DNA of 15,179 nucleotides, taken from contig JBBRVD010000089.1 in assembly GCA_038247175.1 (NCBI GenBank), forward strand, positions 1 through 15,179. Direction: 5' to 3'. The notes under the pieces are model-generated. The model saw only the letters and a program-made list of their open reading frames with translations. It was not told where the DNA came from and ran no database searches. Source of the stretch: CAISIP01 sp038247175. GTDB taxonomy: Bacteria > Pseudomonadota > Gammaproteobacteria > Burkholderiales > Burkholderiaceae_C. The first letter of the stretch is position 1. Each line of letters opens with the position of its first letter. Shown piece after piece: positions 1 to 7,900 of this stretch. A program made the position numbers and the translations under genes.

Positions 1-371
1 AGGAAGCCCGGCCCGGCTCCGACTATGCCTTCAGCCTGAACCTGCTGAAAAAATTCAAGGCCTTGTTCCCCGCCGTGCCGACCAAGAGCGGGCTGATGGT
101 CGGCCTGGGCGAGTCCGACGAGGAGATCCTGCAGGCCATGCGCGACATGCGCGCCCATGGCATCGACATGCTGACGATCGGGCAGTACCTGGCGCCGAGC
201 ACCAGCCACCTGACCGTGAAACGGTATGTGCATCCCGACACGTTCAAGATGTTCGAGGACGAGGCCTACCGGATGGGATTTTCCCATGCCGCCGTGGGCG
301 CCATGGTCCGCTCGAGTTACCACGCGGATCAGCAGGCGCATGCCGTGCTGAATCCAGCCGTGCCCACATGA
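1..371 (+). CDS. lipA: Lipoyl synthase, 3' end (partial)
   Basis: This is the C-terminal part (about 122 residues) of lipoyl synthase, a cytosolic radical-SAM enzyme that inserts two sulfur atoms into protein-bound octanoyl chains, making the lipoyl cofactor of 2-oxoacid dehydrogenases and the glycine cleavage system. The reading frame is open from base 3 to a TGA at 369-371. Visible family signatures are PTKSGLMVGLGE, the TIGQYLAPS segment and the terminal RSSYHAD motif, whose serine is known in LipA to ligate the auxiliary [4Fe-4S] cluster. The N-terminal CxxxCxxC radical-SAM motif lies upstream of the window. The C-terminus has a normal length. The next gene starts only 9 bases after the stop on the same strand, so co-transcription is possible. 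Identity is secure. Confidence 0.97.
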   Translation, partial: EARPGSDYAFSLNLLKKFKALFPAVPTKSGLMVGLGESDEEILQAMRDMRAHGIDMLTIGQYLAPSTSHLTVKRYVHPDTFKMFEDEAYRMGFSHAAVGAMVRSSYHADQQAHAVLNPAVPT

Positions 372-380
372 CCGCCCGGC

Positions 381-1085
381 ATGAAAGGCAACGATCAGTT
401 GTCGATACGGGCCTACGGCGCCTCGCATGGCAGCCATGCGCATCCGCATTTCCAGATCCTGTTCGGGCTTGAGGGCACACTGGAGCTCGAAGTCGACGGC
501 CGCGCTCGGCGTATTCGTGCTGGCGACGCATGGATCGTTCCCGTCGGTGCCAGGCACGACTTCGAAGCGCGCAGCGGCAACCGCTGCCTGGTGCTCGACA
601 GCAACCGGGGTGACTGGTCCCGTTGCATCGATACCCCTGCGAGTGGCAGACAACTGCCGTCGTTGATCCGTTTCCTGGCCGAGTCGGCGCAGCATCAGCC
701 GGCGAACCCGTACTCGCACGCATGGCAATACGGACCGTCGTTACTGCTGGAAGCCTGGGGCAGTGCGTCCGCACAGTCCCGGACCGGGCGCTCGATCAAC
801 TGGCAGGCGCTGGCCGCCTGGGCTGCCGCGCACTGGCACGACAACACGCTGGCCGTGGCCGACCTGGCCCTTCGCGCCCATCTGAGCCCGACACAGTTCA
901 CGCTGCGCTGCCGCCAGGAGACCGGTCTGGCACCGATGCAGTGGCTGCGCACTCAGCGCCTGTCGCATGCCCGCCAGTTGCAGCGCAGCGGCATGCGTGT
1001 GGCGGATTCGGCGCGGCGCAGTGGCTACCAGTCGGCGTCGGCTCTGACCGCGGCGATACGACGCGCCGACCTGCGCGCCGACTGA
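381..1085 (+). CDS. AraC-family transcriptional regulator with N-terminal cupin
   Basis: A 234-residue DNA-binding regulator. The N-terminal half looks like a small cupin/AraC sensor domain: a His-rich strand (SHAHPHFQILFGLEGTLELEV, roughly residues 17-37) followed by RAGDAWIVPVGARHDFEA, the usual 'G-D-x-x-x-x-P-x-x-x-x-H' cupin pattern. The C-terminal ~95 residues form the two-helix-turn-helix AraC domain: LAVADLALRAHLSPTQFTLR is the first HTH, and MRVADSARRSGYQSASAL the second. The protein is shorter than classic AraC/XylS members (about 300 residues) but typical of the short cupin-AraC subgroup. The ATG at 381 gives a complete cupin, and I see no better start. The DMT transporter gene 82 bases downstream on the same strand is a plausible target. 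The ligand cannot be told from sequence. Confidence 0.85.
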   Translation: MKGNDQLSIRAYGASHGSHAHPHFQILFGLEGTLELEVDGRARRIRAGDAWIVPVGARHDFEARSGNRCLVLDSNRGDWSRCIDTPASGRQLPSLIRFLAESAQHQPANPYSHAWQYGPSLLLEAWGSASAQSRTGRSINWQALAAWAAAHWHDNTLAVADLALRAHLSPTQFTLRCRQETGLAPMQWLRTQRLSHARQLQRSGMRVADSARRSGYQSASALTAAIRRADLRAD

Positions 1086-1167
1086 TCCAGGCCTCGCCAG
1101 CGCACCGGCCGTCGGTTTGCGACGACACACCGTCCCAGCGCGACGACGCCTCGGCCTATGCTCGACC

Positions 1168-2022
1168 ATGTCCTGCGATCACCCCCGCGCCGCAAACCTG
1201 TACGCCTTGGGCGCGATCGCGCTTTGGGCGCTGCTGGCAGCGCTGGGCGTGGCGCTCAAGCACGTGCCGCCGTTCCTGCTGACTGGCGTAGCGCTGGTGA
1301 TCGGCAGCGTGCCGACCTGGCCGCTGGTGGCCCGGCGGCCCTCGTTGTGGCGGGTTCCGCTGCCAACACTGGCGTTGGGCGTCACCGGCCTGTTCGGTTT
1401 CCACTTTCTGCTGTTCCTGGCGCTGCGCACCGCACCGCCGTTGCAGGCCAACCTGGTGAACTACCTGTGGCCGTTGTTCATCGTCGTGTTGTCTCCGCTG
1501 CTGCTGCCCGGCATGGTGCTGCGCCCGCTGCATGTGCTGGCAGCCCTGCTGGGCTTTGCCGGCGCCGCCGTTGCCATACTGGGTGGCACCGACGGTGCCG
1601 GGGGACCGTGGTCCTGGGGATATCTGCTGGCACTGGCATCGGCGCTGATCTGGGCCTGCTTTTCCCTTCTCACCCGGCGCGTACCGCCGTTTCCGACAGC
1701 GGCAGTGGGCCTGTTCGGGTTGCTGTCCGGCCTGCTCTCGCTGCTGTGCCATGCGGTGCTGGAACCAGCGACCGCTCTCGATGCAAATGCCTGGCTGCTA
1801 CTGACAGTTGCTGGCCTGGGGCCGCTGGGCGTGGCCTTCCTGTTATGGGACAAGGCGCTCAAACTCGGTGACCCACGCCAGATCGGTATCCTGAGTTACC
1901 TCACACCCCTGTCGTCCACGGCGGTGCTGATGCTGACGGGCGCCGGAGCGTTTCGCTGGAGCATCGCGCTGGCCACCGTGATGATCGTCGGCGCCGCAAT
2001 CGTCGGATCTCGCCTGCGCTGA
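1168..2022 (+). CDS. EamA/DMT-family transporter (YddG-like)
   Basis: A 284-residue integral inner-membrane protein of the drug/metabolite transporter superfamily. About ten hydrophobic segments arranged as two EamA halves are visible. The motif VNYLWPLF near residue 110 resembles the NYLWP motif of the aromatic amino-acid exporter YddG and its relatives, so export of an amino acid or similar small metabolite is a reasonable inference; the substrate is not determined. I chose the ATG at 1168 because the first EamA helix (NLYALGAIALWALLAALGVA) begins right after it. An in-frame TTG at 1117 would add 17 Arg-rich residues with no family support. The gene follows the cupin-AraC regulator on the same strand and converges on the PTS gene run, whose last gene ends 33 bases away with no obvious U-rich terminator between. 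Confidence 0.85.
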   Translation: MSCDHPRAANLYALGAIALWALLAALGVALKHVPPFLLTGVALVIGSVPTWPLVARRPSLWRVPLPTLALGVTGLFGFHFLLFLALRTAPPLQANLVNYLWPLFIVVLSPLLLPGMVLRPLHVLAALLGFAGAAVAILGGTDGAGGPWSWGYLLALASALIWACFSLLTRRVPPFPTAAVGLFGLLSGLLSLLCHAVLEPATALDANAWLLLTVAGLGPLGVAFLLWDKALKLGDPRQIGILSYLTPLSSTAVLMLTGAGAFRWSIALATVMIVGAAIVGSRLR

Positions 2023-2055
2023 AGGCGCTGCGGCCGGCGCCCGCGGCAGGTAGGT

Positions 2056-3828
2056 TCAACCGGCAAACACGGCGGCCGGGTCTTCGGCCTCCATGACCGA
2101 TCGGGCCCAGCCCTCCAGCTTGCCGGCATCGGCCCGCAGCACCTCATGCTTGACTGCCAGGATCTGCGCCGGATGCATCGAGAAACTGCGCAAACCCAGG
2201 CCCAGCAGCAGCCGGGTGAAAACGATGTCGCCGGCCATCTCACCGCAGACGCTGACGCCCTTGCCTCGCGCATGGCAACGGGCAATGGTGTCGGCAACCA
2301 GGCGCAGTACCGCCGGATGCAACGGGTCGTACAGGTGGGCCACGGACTCGTCGGCCCGGTCGATCGCCAGCGTGTACTGGATCAGGTCGTTGGTGCCGAT
2401 GGACAGAAAGTCGAAATATTTCAGGAACACATCGAGCATCAGGGCGGCTGCCGGAATCTCGATCATCGCGCCCAGTCGCAGCGGTCCGTACGGAACACCG
2501 CGTTTGTCGAGTTGCGTGCGCGCCTGGTCGAGCAACGCCAGGGTCTGCCGGATCTCGCTGGCGTGGGCCAGCATCGGTACCAGTAAGTTGACCTGCCCAT
2601 GGGCAGCCGCTCGCAGAATGGCACGCAACTGGGTCATGAACATGTCCGGGTCCGCCAGGCTCCAGCGGATCGCCCGCAGGCCCAGGGCCGGGTTGAGATG
2701 GGCATCGTCGCGCGACGTTCTGTCCAGTGGCTTGTCCGAGCCGATATCGACGGTGCGTATCGTGACTGGCAGGCCCTGCATGCCCTCGAGCGCGCGCCGG
2801 TAGGCCTCGTATTGCTCTTCCTCGCCCGGCAGATGGCCGTTGCGCCCCATGAACAGAAACTCGCTTCGGAACAGGCCGACGCCGACCGCGCCAGCCTGAA
2901 TGGCTCCAGCTGCGTCTTCGGGCATCTCGATGTTCGCCAGCAGTTCGATCTTTTGTCCGTCGAGCGTGTGCGCAGGTGTGTGCAGCAGACGCGACAGCCG
3001 CCCGCGGTCGATCTCGCCCTGGCGTTGCCGGAACCCGTATTCGGCCAGCACGATGGCCGACGGGTCGACGATCACGACACCGGCTTCGCCGTCGACGATC
3101 ACCCAGTCGTCCTGCCGGATCAGGTGGCTGGCCATGCGCGCACCGACCACGGCCGCAATGTCCATGCTGCGCGCGACGATGGCCGTGTGCGAGGTTCGGC
3201 CGCCCACATCGGTGACGAAGCCGGCGAATACGCTTTGCTTGAACTGCAGCATGTCGGCCGGCGACAGGTCATGCGCCACCAGGATCAACGGTACGTCGAC
3301 GGTCGTCTCCAGCAGCAGGTCCTGCCGCGCCGCCTTGCGGGGCGTACGCACCCCGGCATGGGCGATCGGTGAGGCCTTGCCGTGCATGGCGGCCAAAACC
3401 TTTTCGGTGATCTGTTCGAGGTCTGCCTTGCGCTCGCGCAGGTACTCATCCTCCATTTCGTCGAACTGCCGCGCGATCACCTCCAGCTGCGTCGTCAACG
3501 CCCACTCGGCGTTGTACAGCCGGTCGGCGATCCAGTGCTTGACGCCCAGGACCAGCTCTTCGTCCTGCAGCAGCATCAGGTGCACGTCCATCAGCGCAGT
3601 CAGTTCGTGCGGCGCCTCCTTGGGCCCCATGTGGCTGATCGTGCGCTGCAGGCGATGGATTTCGTCGATCACCGCGTTGCGGCCGGCCCGGACCCGCTCG
3701 ATCTCTGTCGCCACCTCGTCGCCGCGGATGAAATAGTGCGCGACATTGACGCGACTCGATGCCACCAGCACGGCGCGGCCGATCGCGATGCCGCGCGCGA
3801 CTGCCAGACCGTGAATGGAAAAGGTCAC
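2056..3828 (-). CDS. ptsI: PTS Enzyme I (phosphoenolpyruvate-protein phosphotransferase)
   Basis: A 590-residue cytosolic enzyme that takes the phosphoryl group from PEP and passes it to HPr. The N-terminal HPr-binding/phosphohistidine region ends at the swivel motif GGRTSHTAIVARS, with the active histidine at H214. The C-terminal PEP-binding TIM barrel shows GLFRSEFLFM (R321), TIRTVDIGSDK (R358) and VCGEMAGD with the catalytic cysteine C528. Length and domain order are those of normal EI, and there is no GAF domain, so this is not the nitrogen-PTS EI (PtsP). The start is GTG at 3826-3828, overlapping the ptsH TGA (GTGA overlap); a good ribosome site (GGAGAAGG) lies just upstream inside ptsH. 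It is the last gene of the run lipoprotein-MFS-EIIA-HPr-EI. Confidence 0.97.
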   Translation of the reverse strand: MTFSIHGLAVARGIAIGRAVLVASSRVNVAHYFIRGDEVATEIERVRAGRNAVIDEIHRLQRTISHMGPKEAPHELTALMDVHLMLLQDEELVLGVKHWIADRLYNAEWALTTQLEVIARQFDEMEDEYLRERKADLEQITEKVLAAMHGKASPIAHAGVRTPRKAARQDLLLETTVDVPLILVAHDLSPADMLQFKQSVFAGFVTDVGGRTSHTAIVARSMDIAAVVGARMASHLIRQDDWVIVDGEAGVVIVDPSAIVLAEYGFRQRQGEIDRGRLSRLLHTPAHTLDGQKIELLANIEMPEDAAGAIQAGAVGVGLFRSEFLFMGRNGHLPGEEEQYEAYRRALEGMQGLPVTIRTVDIGSDKPLDRTSRDDAHLNPALGLRAIRWSLADPDMFMTQLRAILRAAAHGQVNLLVPMLAHASEIRQTLALLDQARTQLDKRGVPYGPLRLGAMIEIPAAALMLDVFLKYFDFLSIGTNDLIQYTLAIDRADESVAHLYDPLHPAVLRLVADTIARCHARGKGVSVCGEMAGDIVFTRLLLGLGLRSFSMHPAQILAVKHEVLRADAGKLEGWARSVMEAEDPAAVFAG

Positions 3829-4094
3829 TCGCCTTCTCCGAACTTGTCGGCGATCAGCGCCAGCAGCGCGTCCATGGCTTCCTGCTCGCGTTCGCCGTCG
3901 GTCTCGATCCCGACCGTGGACCCCATGCCCGCGGCCAGCATCATCACGCCCATGATGCTCTTGGCGTTGACGCGGCGTTCGCCGCGTGACATCCAGACTT
4001 CGCAGGGGTAACTGCCGGCGAGCTTGGTCAGCTTGGCCGATGCGCGCGCATGCAATCCCAGCTTATTGCTGATAGTCGCCGGGGTCTTGATCAT
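3825..4094 (-). CDS. ptsH: Phosphocarrier protein HPr
   Basis: An 89-residue small cytosolic phosphocarrier, accepting phosphate from EI and donating it to EIIA. The active-site motif GLHARAS places the phosphohistidine at H15. The second regulatory site is also present: NAKSIMGVMMLAA puts a serine at position 46, the residue phosphorylated by HPr kinase in organisms that have that enzyme; no hprK lies in this window. The ATG at 4092-4094 lies inside the end of the EIIA gene (32-base overlap), with only a weak AAGAA-like ribosome site, which suggests translational coupling. Its TGA overlaps the GTG of ptsI. Context (mannose-type EIIA, HPr, EI) matches the regulatory PTS of betaproteobacteria. 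Confidence 0.96.
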   Translation of the reverse strand: MIKTPATISNKLGLHARASAKLTKLAGSYPCEVWMSRGERRVNAKSIMGVMMLAAGMGSTVGIETDGEREQEAMDALLALIADKFGEGE

Positions 4095-4509
4095 GTTTCT
4101 TTCGGGGCTGGTTCTGGGGCGCAGCGGTCGCCACCTGCATCACGCCTTGCACTCCACCGGCCATGGCGCGGGCAACCAGAGCGTCGAGCGGTTCGCGCCG
4201 GTAGGTCATGGCACGCAGCAGCATTGGCAGGTTGACGCCGGCAATCAGCCGGGCACGCACGCCGTCCGCCAGTTTCTGCGCCACGTTGCAGGGTGTGGCT
4301 CCGAACACGTCGGTCAGCACGAGTGTGCGCGGGGTGCCAAGCGACTCCATCGCGCGCCGGGCTTCATCCAGCAACTGTTCGAACGGCAGGTCGCTGTCGA
4401 TATCCAGCGCGGCCAGATGTGGCGCGCCGTCGGGAAACACGTGCAGCACCGACTGGCGCAGTGCGCTGGCCAGGGGGGCATGGGCAATGATCAACAGGCC
4501 GGCGGTCAT
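4063..4509 (-). CDS. PTS EIIA component, mannose (Man) family
   Basis: A 148-residue EIIA of the mannose/sorbose/fructose superfamily, a cytosolic domain phosphorylated by HPr. The N-terminus MTAGLLIIAHAPLA places the phosphorylated histidine at H10, exactly as in EIIA-Man, and TDVFGATPCNVA matches the conserved TDLFGG(S/T)P segment. No EIIB, EIIC or EIID domain follows in the protein or the neighbourhood, so a sugar-uptake role is unlikely. In betaproteobacteria such orphan EIIA-HPr-EI sets are regarded as regulatory (known from family context). The ATG at 4507-4509 overlaps the TGA of the upstream MFS gene (ATGA). The last ~20 residues (Gln/Lys/Asp-rich) look like a non-conserved tail and overlap ptsH by 32 bases. 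Confidence 0.92.
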   Translation of the reverse strand: MTAGLLIIAHAPLASALRQSVLHVFPDGAPHLAALDIDSDLPFEQLLDEARRAMESLGTPRTLVLTDVFGATPCNVAQKLADGVRARLIAGVNLPMLLRAMTYRREPLDALVARAMAGGVQGVMQVATAAPQNQPRKKHDQDPGDYQQ

Positions 4510-5741
4510 GGTCTCGTCTGATTATGGCGCGGGCCACGCAGGAAATGCAGGTATGACGCCACGCCGCAGCACAGGAAGGTCGTAAACGCCAGCCGATAGG
4601 CGCCTGGCTCGGACCATCCCAGTGCCATCAGCGCATCGATCGTCAATCCGATGCCCCACTGGATCACGAACACGCCCAGGAAAATCACCAGATTGAATGC
4701 GGTCAACGCCCGCCCGGCCAGCTCGGGGGCAAATGACATTCCCAGCGCCGGTTGAGATGGCGTGACGAAGCTGCAGCACACGCAATACAGCGCTAGCATC
4801 ACGCCGGCTGCCGGCCCCATGCCCGCGGGTGTCGCGATGACGAGCGCCATGACGATAAAGCTCAAGGGCAATCCCCAGGTGATCAGGCGATCGGCATGCA
4901 GGCCACGCTGCGCCAGCATGGGGCCCACCATGCCCCAGGTCCAGAAGGTGCACAACATCGCGATGTTGATCCAGAATAGTCCGACCGCCGACTGCAGGGG
5001 CGAGAAGCCGGCAATCTTCTCCATCCATGGTGCAGCCCACAAGGTCTGTATCGACAGCAGCCCGCCATAACAGAAGAACCCCAGCGGTGCCAGGCGCCGG
5101 AAATACGGGTCGCCCCAGATCAACCGATAACCGTGCGCCGGAACCGCATCGGTGGGACGCCTGGCCCTGGTCTCCCACTCCGGCACGCGCCAGGCAATTA
5201 GCACCATCGACAGCACCATCAACACCCCCAGCACCAGGAACATCGGCCGCCAGCCCACCAGCGGCAGCAGCCACTGCACCGGCAAGGTGGATGCGACCAT
5301 CCCGCTGGAGCCGGTCATCAGCATCCAGGCGTTGCTGCGGGTCTGGATCGCCGGCGCGAACCAGCGCCGGTATCCGGTCAGGGGAGCCATCAGGCAAGCA
5401 CTCAAGCCCACGCCACACAATACGCGGGCAGCCAGCAGAGCGGCAAAACTGCCGGCCATCGCGAACGCCAGGCAGCCGAGCACCGAAACGGTCAGAAAAC
5501 ACAGCAACACGCGTTTGGGGCCGTATCGATCCAGCCAGGTCCCCAAGGGCAGTTGCGTGGCTGAAAAACCCAGGAAATAACCACCGGCCAGCAGGCCGAG
5601 ATCGCGCGCATGCAAGGCGAACTCCTCGGTCAACTGCGGCGACAGCGTGGCCGTGATGGCCCGTATCAGGGCCGACAGGAAGTAGGCGCATGCAAAGGCC
5701 AGGAAAACCGCAACGGCAGTGCGTCTGGACAGGAAGGTCAT
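4506..5741 (-). CDS. Major facilitator superfamily transporter
   Basis: A 411-residue inner-membrane protein with about twelve hydrophobic segments. The loop between helices 2 and 3 carries the MFS signature as GTWLDRYGPKRV (around residues 70-81), and the 5th-helix region has GLSACLMAPLTGYRRWF. It is most likely a 12-TM antiporter or symporter; the substrate is unknown. I chose the ATG at 5739-5741: it starts just before the first membrane helix (AVAVFLAFACAYFLSALI) and overlaps the TGA of the preceding lipoprotein gene (ATGA). The longer in-frame start at 5840 would add 33 Arg/Gly-rich residues that are simply the lipoprotein gene read in another frame. No Shine-Dalgarno sequence is seen, consistent with translational re-initiation. 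Its own stop overlaps the EIIA start, tying it to the PTS genes. Confidence 0.88.
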   Translation of the reverse strand: MTFLSRRTAVAVFLAFACAYFLSALIRAITATLSPQLTEEFALHARDLGLLAGGYFLGFSATQLPLGTWLDRYGPKRVLLCFLTVSVLGCLAFAMAGSFAALLAARVLCGVGLSACLMAPLTGYRRWFAPAIQTRSNAWMLMTGSSGMVASTLPVQWLLPLVGWRPMFLVLGVLMVLSMVLIAWRVPEWETRARRPTDAVPAHGYRLIWGDPYFRRLAPLGFFCYGGLLSIQTLWAAPWMEKIAGFSPLQSAVGLFWINIAMLCTFWTWGMVGPMLAQRGLHADRLITWGLPLSFIVMALVIATPAGMGPAAGVMLALYCVCCSFVTPSQPALGMSFAPELAGRALTAFNLVIFLGVFVIQWGIGLTIDALMALGWSEPGAYRLAFTTFLCCGVASYLHFLRGPRHNQTRP

Positions 5742-6262
5742 CGCAGGCGCAGCCCGGCGAAGAAGGACTCGGCCACGTCGGCCGGAATTGCCGGCGCCAT
5801 CATGAAAACGGCAAACACGTCGCTGTCCTTGGCGAACCACACGCCGAGCAGGCTCAAGGCCTGGACATCACCGCCTGCCCGTGCGGCGCGCAAGACTTGC
5901 AGCTGGGGCAGTGCCGGCAGGCCCTGGGGTGGCTGCGACGACACCGAGACCGCATCCGCACCCACGCCGGCCAACGCCGAAGCCCGCCAGGCAGACAACA
6001 CCGACGGAGCCTGCGCGGGATCCGCCAAGACGGCGTGGGCAACGGCGAAGGTCACACCGGCGGCATCACAACTGCGCATCGCCAGTTCGTGCGCCTGATT
6101 GGCGATGGGCACGGTACGGGTCACGGTCTGCGGCTTGCACGGGAACAGCGCCGTCAGCGCGGTGGAGCCGATCGGCAGTTCGCGCCAGTTGAAGGTCGGT
6201 GCGCAGGCCGACAGGACGCCGACAACACAGACTGACAGGGCGAGGGCGAGGTGGCGACGCAT
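5738..6262 (-). CDS. Putative lipoprotein of unknown function
   Basis: A 174-residue protein that I do not recognise by family. From the ATG at 6260-6262 it begins MRRHLALALSVCVVGVLSAC: a basic start, a hydrophobic stretch and a lipobox LSAC with the lipidated cysteine at residue 20, so it is predicted to be an envelope lipoprotein. The mature part has two further cysteines (in LFPCKP and MRSCDAAG), which could pair, and no transmembrane helix. A TTG five codons upstream (6277) is possible but less likely. It sits 28 bases after the DUF4197-type gene, and its TGA overlaps the ATG of the MFS gene, so it is probably co-transcribed and translationally coupled with the transporter. Role unknown. 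Confidence 0.72.
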   Translation of the reverse strand: MRRHLALALSVCVVGVLSACAPTFNWRELPIGSTALTALFPCKPQTVTRTVPIANQAHELAMRSCDAAGVTFAVAHAVLADPAQAPSVLSAWRASALAGVGADAVSVSSQPPQGLPALPQLQVLRAARAGGDVQALSLLGVWFAKDSDVFAVFMMAPAIPADVAESFFAGLRLR

Positions 6263-6290
6263 CGGCGGATTATCCAACCGCGGTGCGGCA

Positions 6291-6995
6291 CTACTTGAAT
6301 ACGCCGAACACCTTCTTCAGAATGGCGCTGCCAGTGCCGACCGGGTCGCGGCGGATCTTCTTCTCTTCTTCCCCGATCATCAGATACAGGCCGTCGAGGG
6401 TCTTGCCGGTAACATAGTTTTCAATCTTCGCTTCGTCCTTGCCCACCAGACCCATGCTGGCCGCCTTGGAGGCCACACGGTTGTACTTGGACGCCAGATC
6501 CACTTTTTCGGTGGCCTTGGTCACCACCGGCAGGAACTGCAAGCCTAGCGGGGCGCGCGTCTTGCCTGCAAAGAAGTCCGTCACCGAGGTGTCGCCACCC
6601 GTCAGGATCTTCTTGGCGTCGGTCACCGACATGGACTTGACCGCGCCCACGAGCAGGTCCTTGGCCATCGGTACCGCCGTTTCGGCCGCCCGGTTCATGG
6701 CCGTCAGCAATTCGTCGACCCGCTTGCCTTGGCCAAACGTCTTGAGCAACCTGGATGCGTCCTCAAGGAAGCCTGGCAAAGGTATCCGGACCTTGTCGTT
6801 GCCCAGAAATCCATCCTTGCGCCCGAGCAGGCTGACCGCCGCCAGAGCGCCCTTTTCCAGGGCCGTCTTGAGCCCGTCCGATGCCTCTGCGTCGGTCAGG
6901 TCGCCAAGCGTCAGTGCGAGCGCGCGTTCGTGGGAAAGCAAGATCACGCAAGCCAGCATGGCGCTGGTGGCCGTATTGAAATATCGTCGATCCAT
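6291..6995 (-). CDS. DUF4197-type secreted protein
   Basis: A 234-residue protein resembling the DUF4197 family of uncharacterised proteobacterial periplasmic proteins. From the ATG at 6993-6995 the first ~26 residues (MDRRYFNTATSAMLACVILL, ending in an A-L-A type cleavage region) look like a signal peptide. The body shows family-like segments: LKTALEKG early on, GNDKVRIPLPG, KILTGGDTSVTDFF, LDGLYLMIGEEEKKIRRDP and a GSAILKKVFG end. The start is supported by AGGAAAG upstream; a longer frame reaching 7169 would bury the signal peptide behind ~58 unlikely residues. It heads the minus-strand run leading to the lipoprotein, MFS and PTS genes, and is divergent from the cytochrome b gene. Function is not known, and the family assignment is from memory of its motifs. 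Confidence 0.75.
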   Translation of the reverse strand: MDRRYFNTATSAMLACVILLSHERALALTLGDLTDAEASDGLKTALEKGALAAVSLLGRKDGFLGNDKVRIPLPGFLEDASRLLKTFGQGKRVDELLTAMNRAAETAVPMAKDLLVGAVKSMSVTDAKKILTGGDTSVTDFFAGKTRAPLGLQFLPVVTKATEKVDLASKYNRVASKAASMGLVGKDEAKIENYVTGKTLDGLYLMIGEEEKKIRRDPVGTGSAILKKVFGVFK

Positions 6996-7191
6996 GGTGC
7001 TTTCCTGTCCTTGATGCCAAAAGCCAGATCTTGCGCCCGTTCGTACCCGAGCGACAACGCAATGGCGGGTAACTGCCGTAAACTTTATCTCCAAGAGCTC
7101 GTGCAGCCCATTGTCCGTCGTCACTCGCATGCCTTGTGCATGAAAGGTTGCCAATGCGGCTTGTTCCATACACTACAAAAGCGGTCTGACC

Positions 7192-7869
7192 ATGCACACT
7201 GGGAGCGACACCATCCGGGTCTGGGACCTGCCGACCCGCCTGTTTCACTGGCTTCTGGTCGGCTGCATCATCGGTTCGGTCGTCACAAGCCAGATCGGCG
7301 GAAACGCCATGGTCTGGCACTTCCGGTTCGGATTTGCGATTGCCAGCCTGTTGTTGTTTCGGCTGGTCTGGGGACTGATCGGTGGCCGATGGTCGCGGTT
7401 CGCCAGTTTCCTGTACAGCCCGCGCACGGTACTGCGTTATCTCAAGGGCCAGGGAGCACCGGAACACGCCATCGGGCACAACCCGCTAGGGGCGGCGTCA
7501 GTGTTTGCGATGCTGGTGATTCTGGTGGCGCAGGTGTCCACCGGCGTGGTCAGCGACGACGAGATAGCGGCGTTCGGACCGTTTGCGAAGTTCGTCTCCA
7601 GCAATACCGTATCCCTGGCAACCACCTACCACAAGAGTTACGGGAAGTTCATGCTGATTGCGCTGATCGCCTTGCATCTGCTCGCCATCGCCTATTACTA
7701 CTTCGCCAAACGTGACAACCTGGTCCGACCCATGCTCGCGGGCGACAAGACAGTGACGACCGGTCCGCTGCCGGGGTCGCGAGACGACGCCGTGTCGCGC
7801 CTCGCAGCTGCAATGGTGCTGGTCGCGTGCTCGGGGCTGGTGACCTGGGGTGTTTCGCTGGGCGGTTGA
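7192..7869 (+). CDS. Cytochrome b561-type membrane protein (di-heme b cytochrome)
   Basis: A 225-residue inner-membrane protein of the bacterial cytochrome b561/hydrogenase-type b superfamily. It starts with the typical IRVWDLPTRLFHWLL motif. Candidate heme-ligand histidines are H19 and H43 (MVWHFRFG) in the first half, and H147 (TYHKSYGK) and H162 (IALHLLA) in the second. GHNPLG at about 95-100 is also characteristic. Four helices carry the hemes, and a fifth hydrophobic segment ends the protein. It probably passes electrons between the quinone pool and a c-type cytochrome or redox partner, but the small di-heme or mono-heme cytochrome c gene that often accompanies it is absent here. The ATG at 7192 is the only sensible start; its ribosome site is weak. 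Confidence 0.87.
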   Translation: MHTGSDTIRVWDLPTRLFHWLLVGCIIGSVVTSQIGGNAMVWHFRFGFAIASLLLFRLVWGLIGGRWSRFASFLYSPRTVLRYLKGQGAPEHAIGHNPLGAASVFAMLVILVAQVSTGVVSDDEIAAFGPFAKFVSSNTVSLATTYHKSYGKFMLIALIALHLLAIAYYYFAKRDNLVRPMLAGDKTVTTGPLPGSRDDAVSRLAAAMVLVACSGLVTWGVSLGG

Positions 7870-7900
7870 CCGCAATACCTGCGAATCGACGGCGATACCG

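Noticed and set aside
2023..2055. GC-rich partial inverted repeat between the EamA gene and ptsI
   Set aside because: Pairing is imperfect and there is no T-run on either side, so a terminator call is not supported.
2599..3736. Plus-strand frames opposite ptsI
   Set aside because: Enzyme I on the minus strand accounts fully for the sequence; these are antisense shadows.
4522..5691. 389-codon minus-strand frame overlapping the MFS gene
   Set aside because: It lies in another frame of the MFS gene, lacks membrane segments and is Arg/Gly/Ala/His-rich; a shadow.
6996..7191. Possible promoters in the divergent region, such as TTGCCA at 7148-7153 with TACACT at 7169-7174
   Set aside because: The spacer is only 15 bases and the -10 is weak; no strong match was found on either strand, so I do not annotate one.
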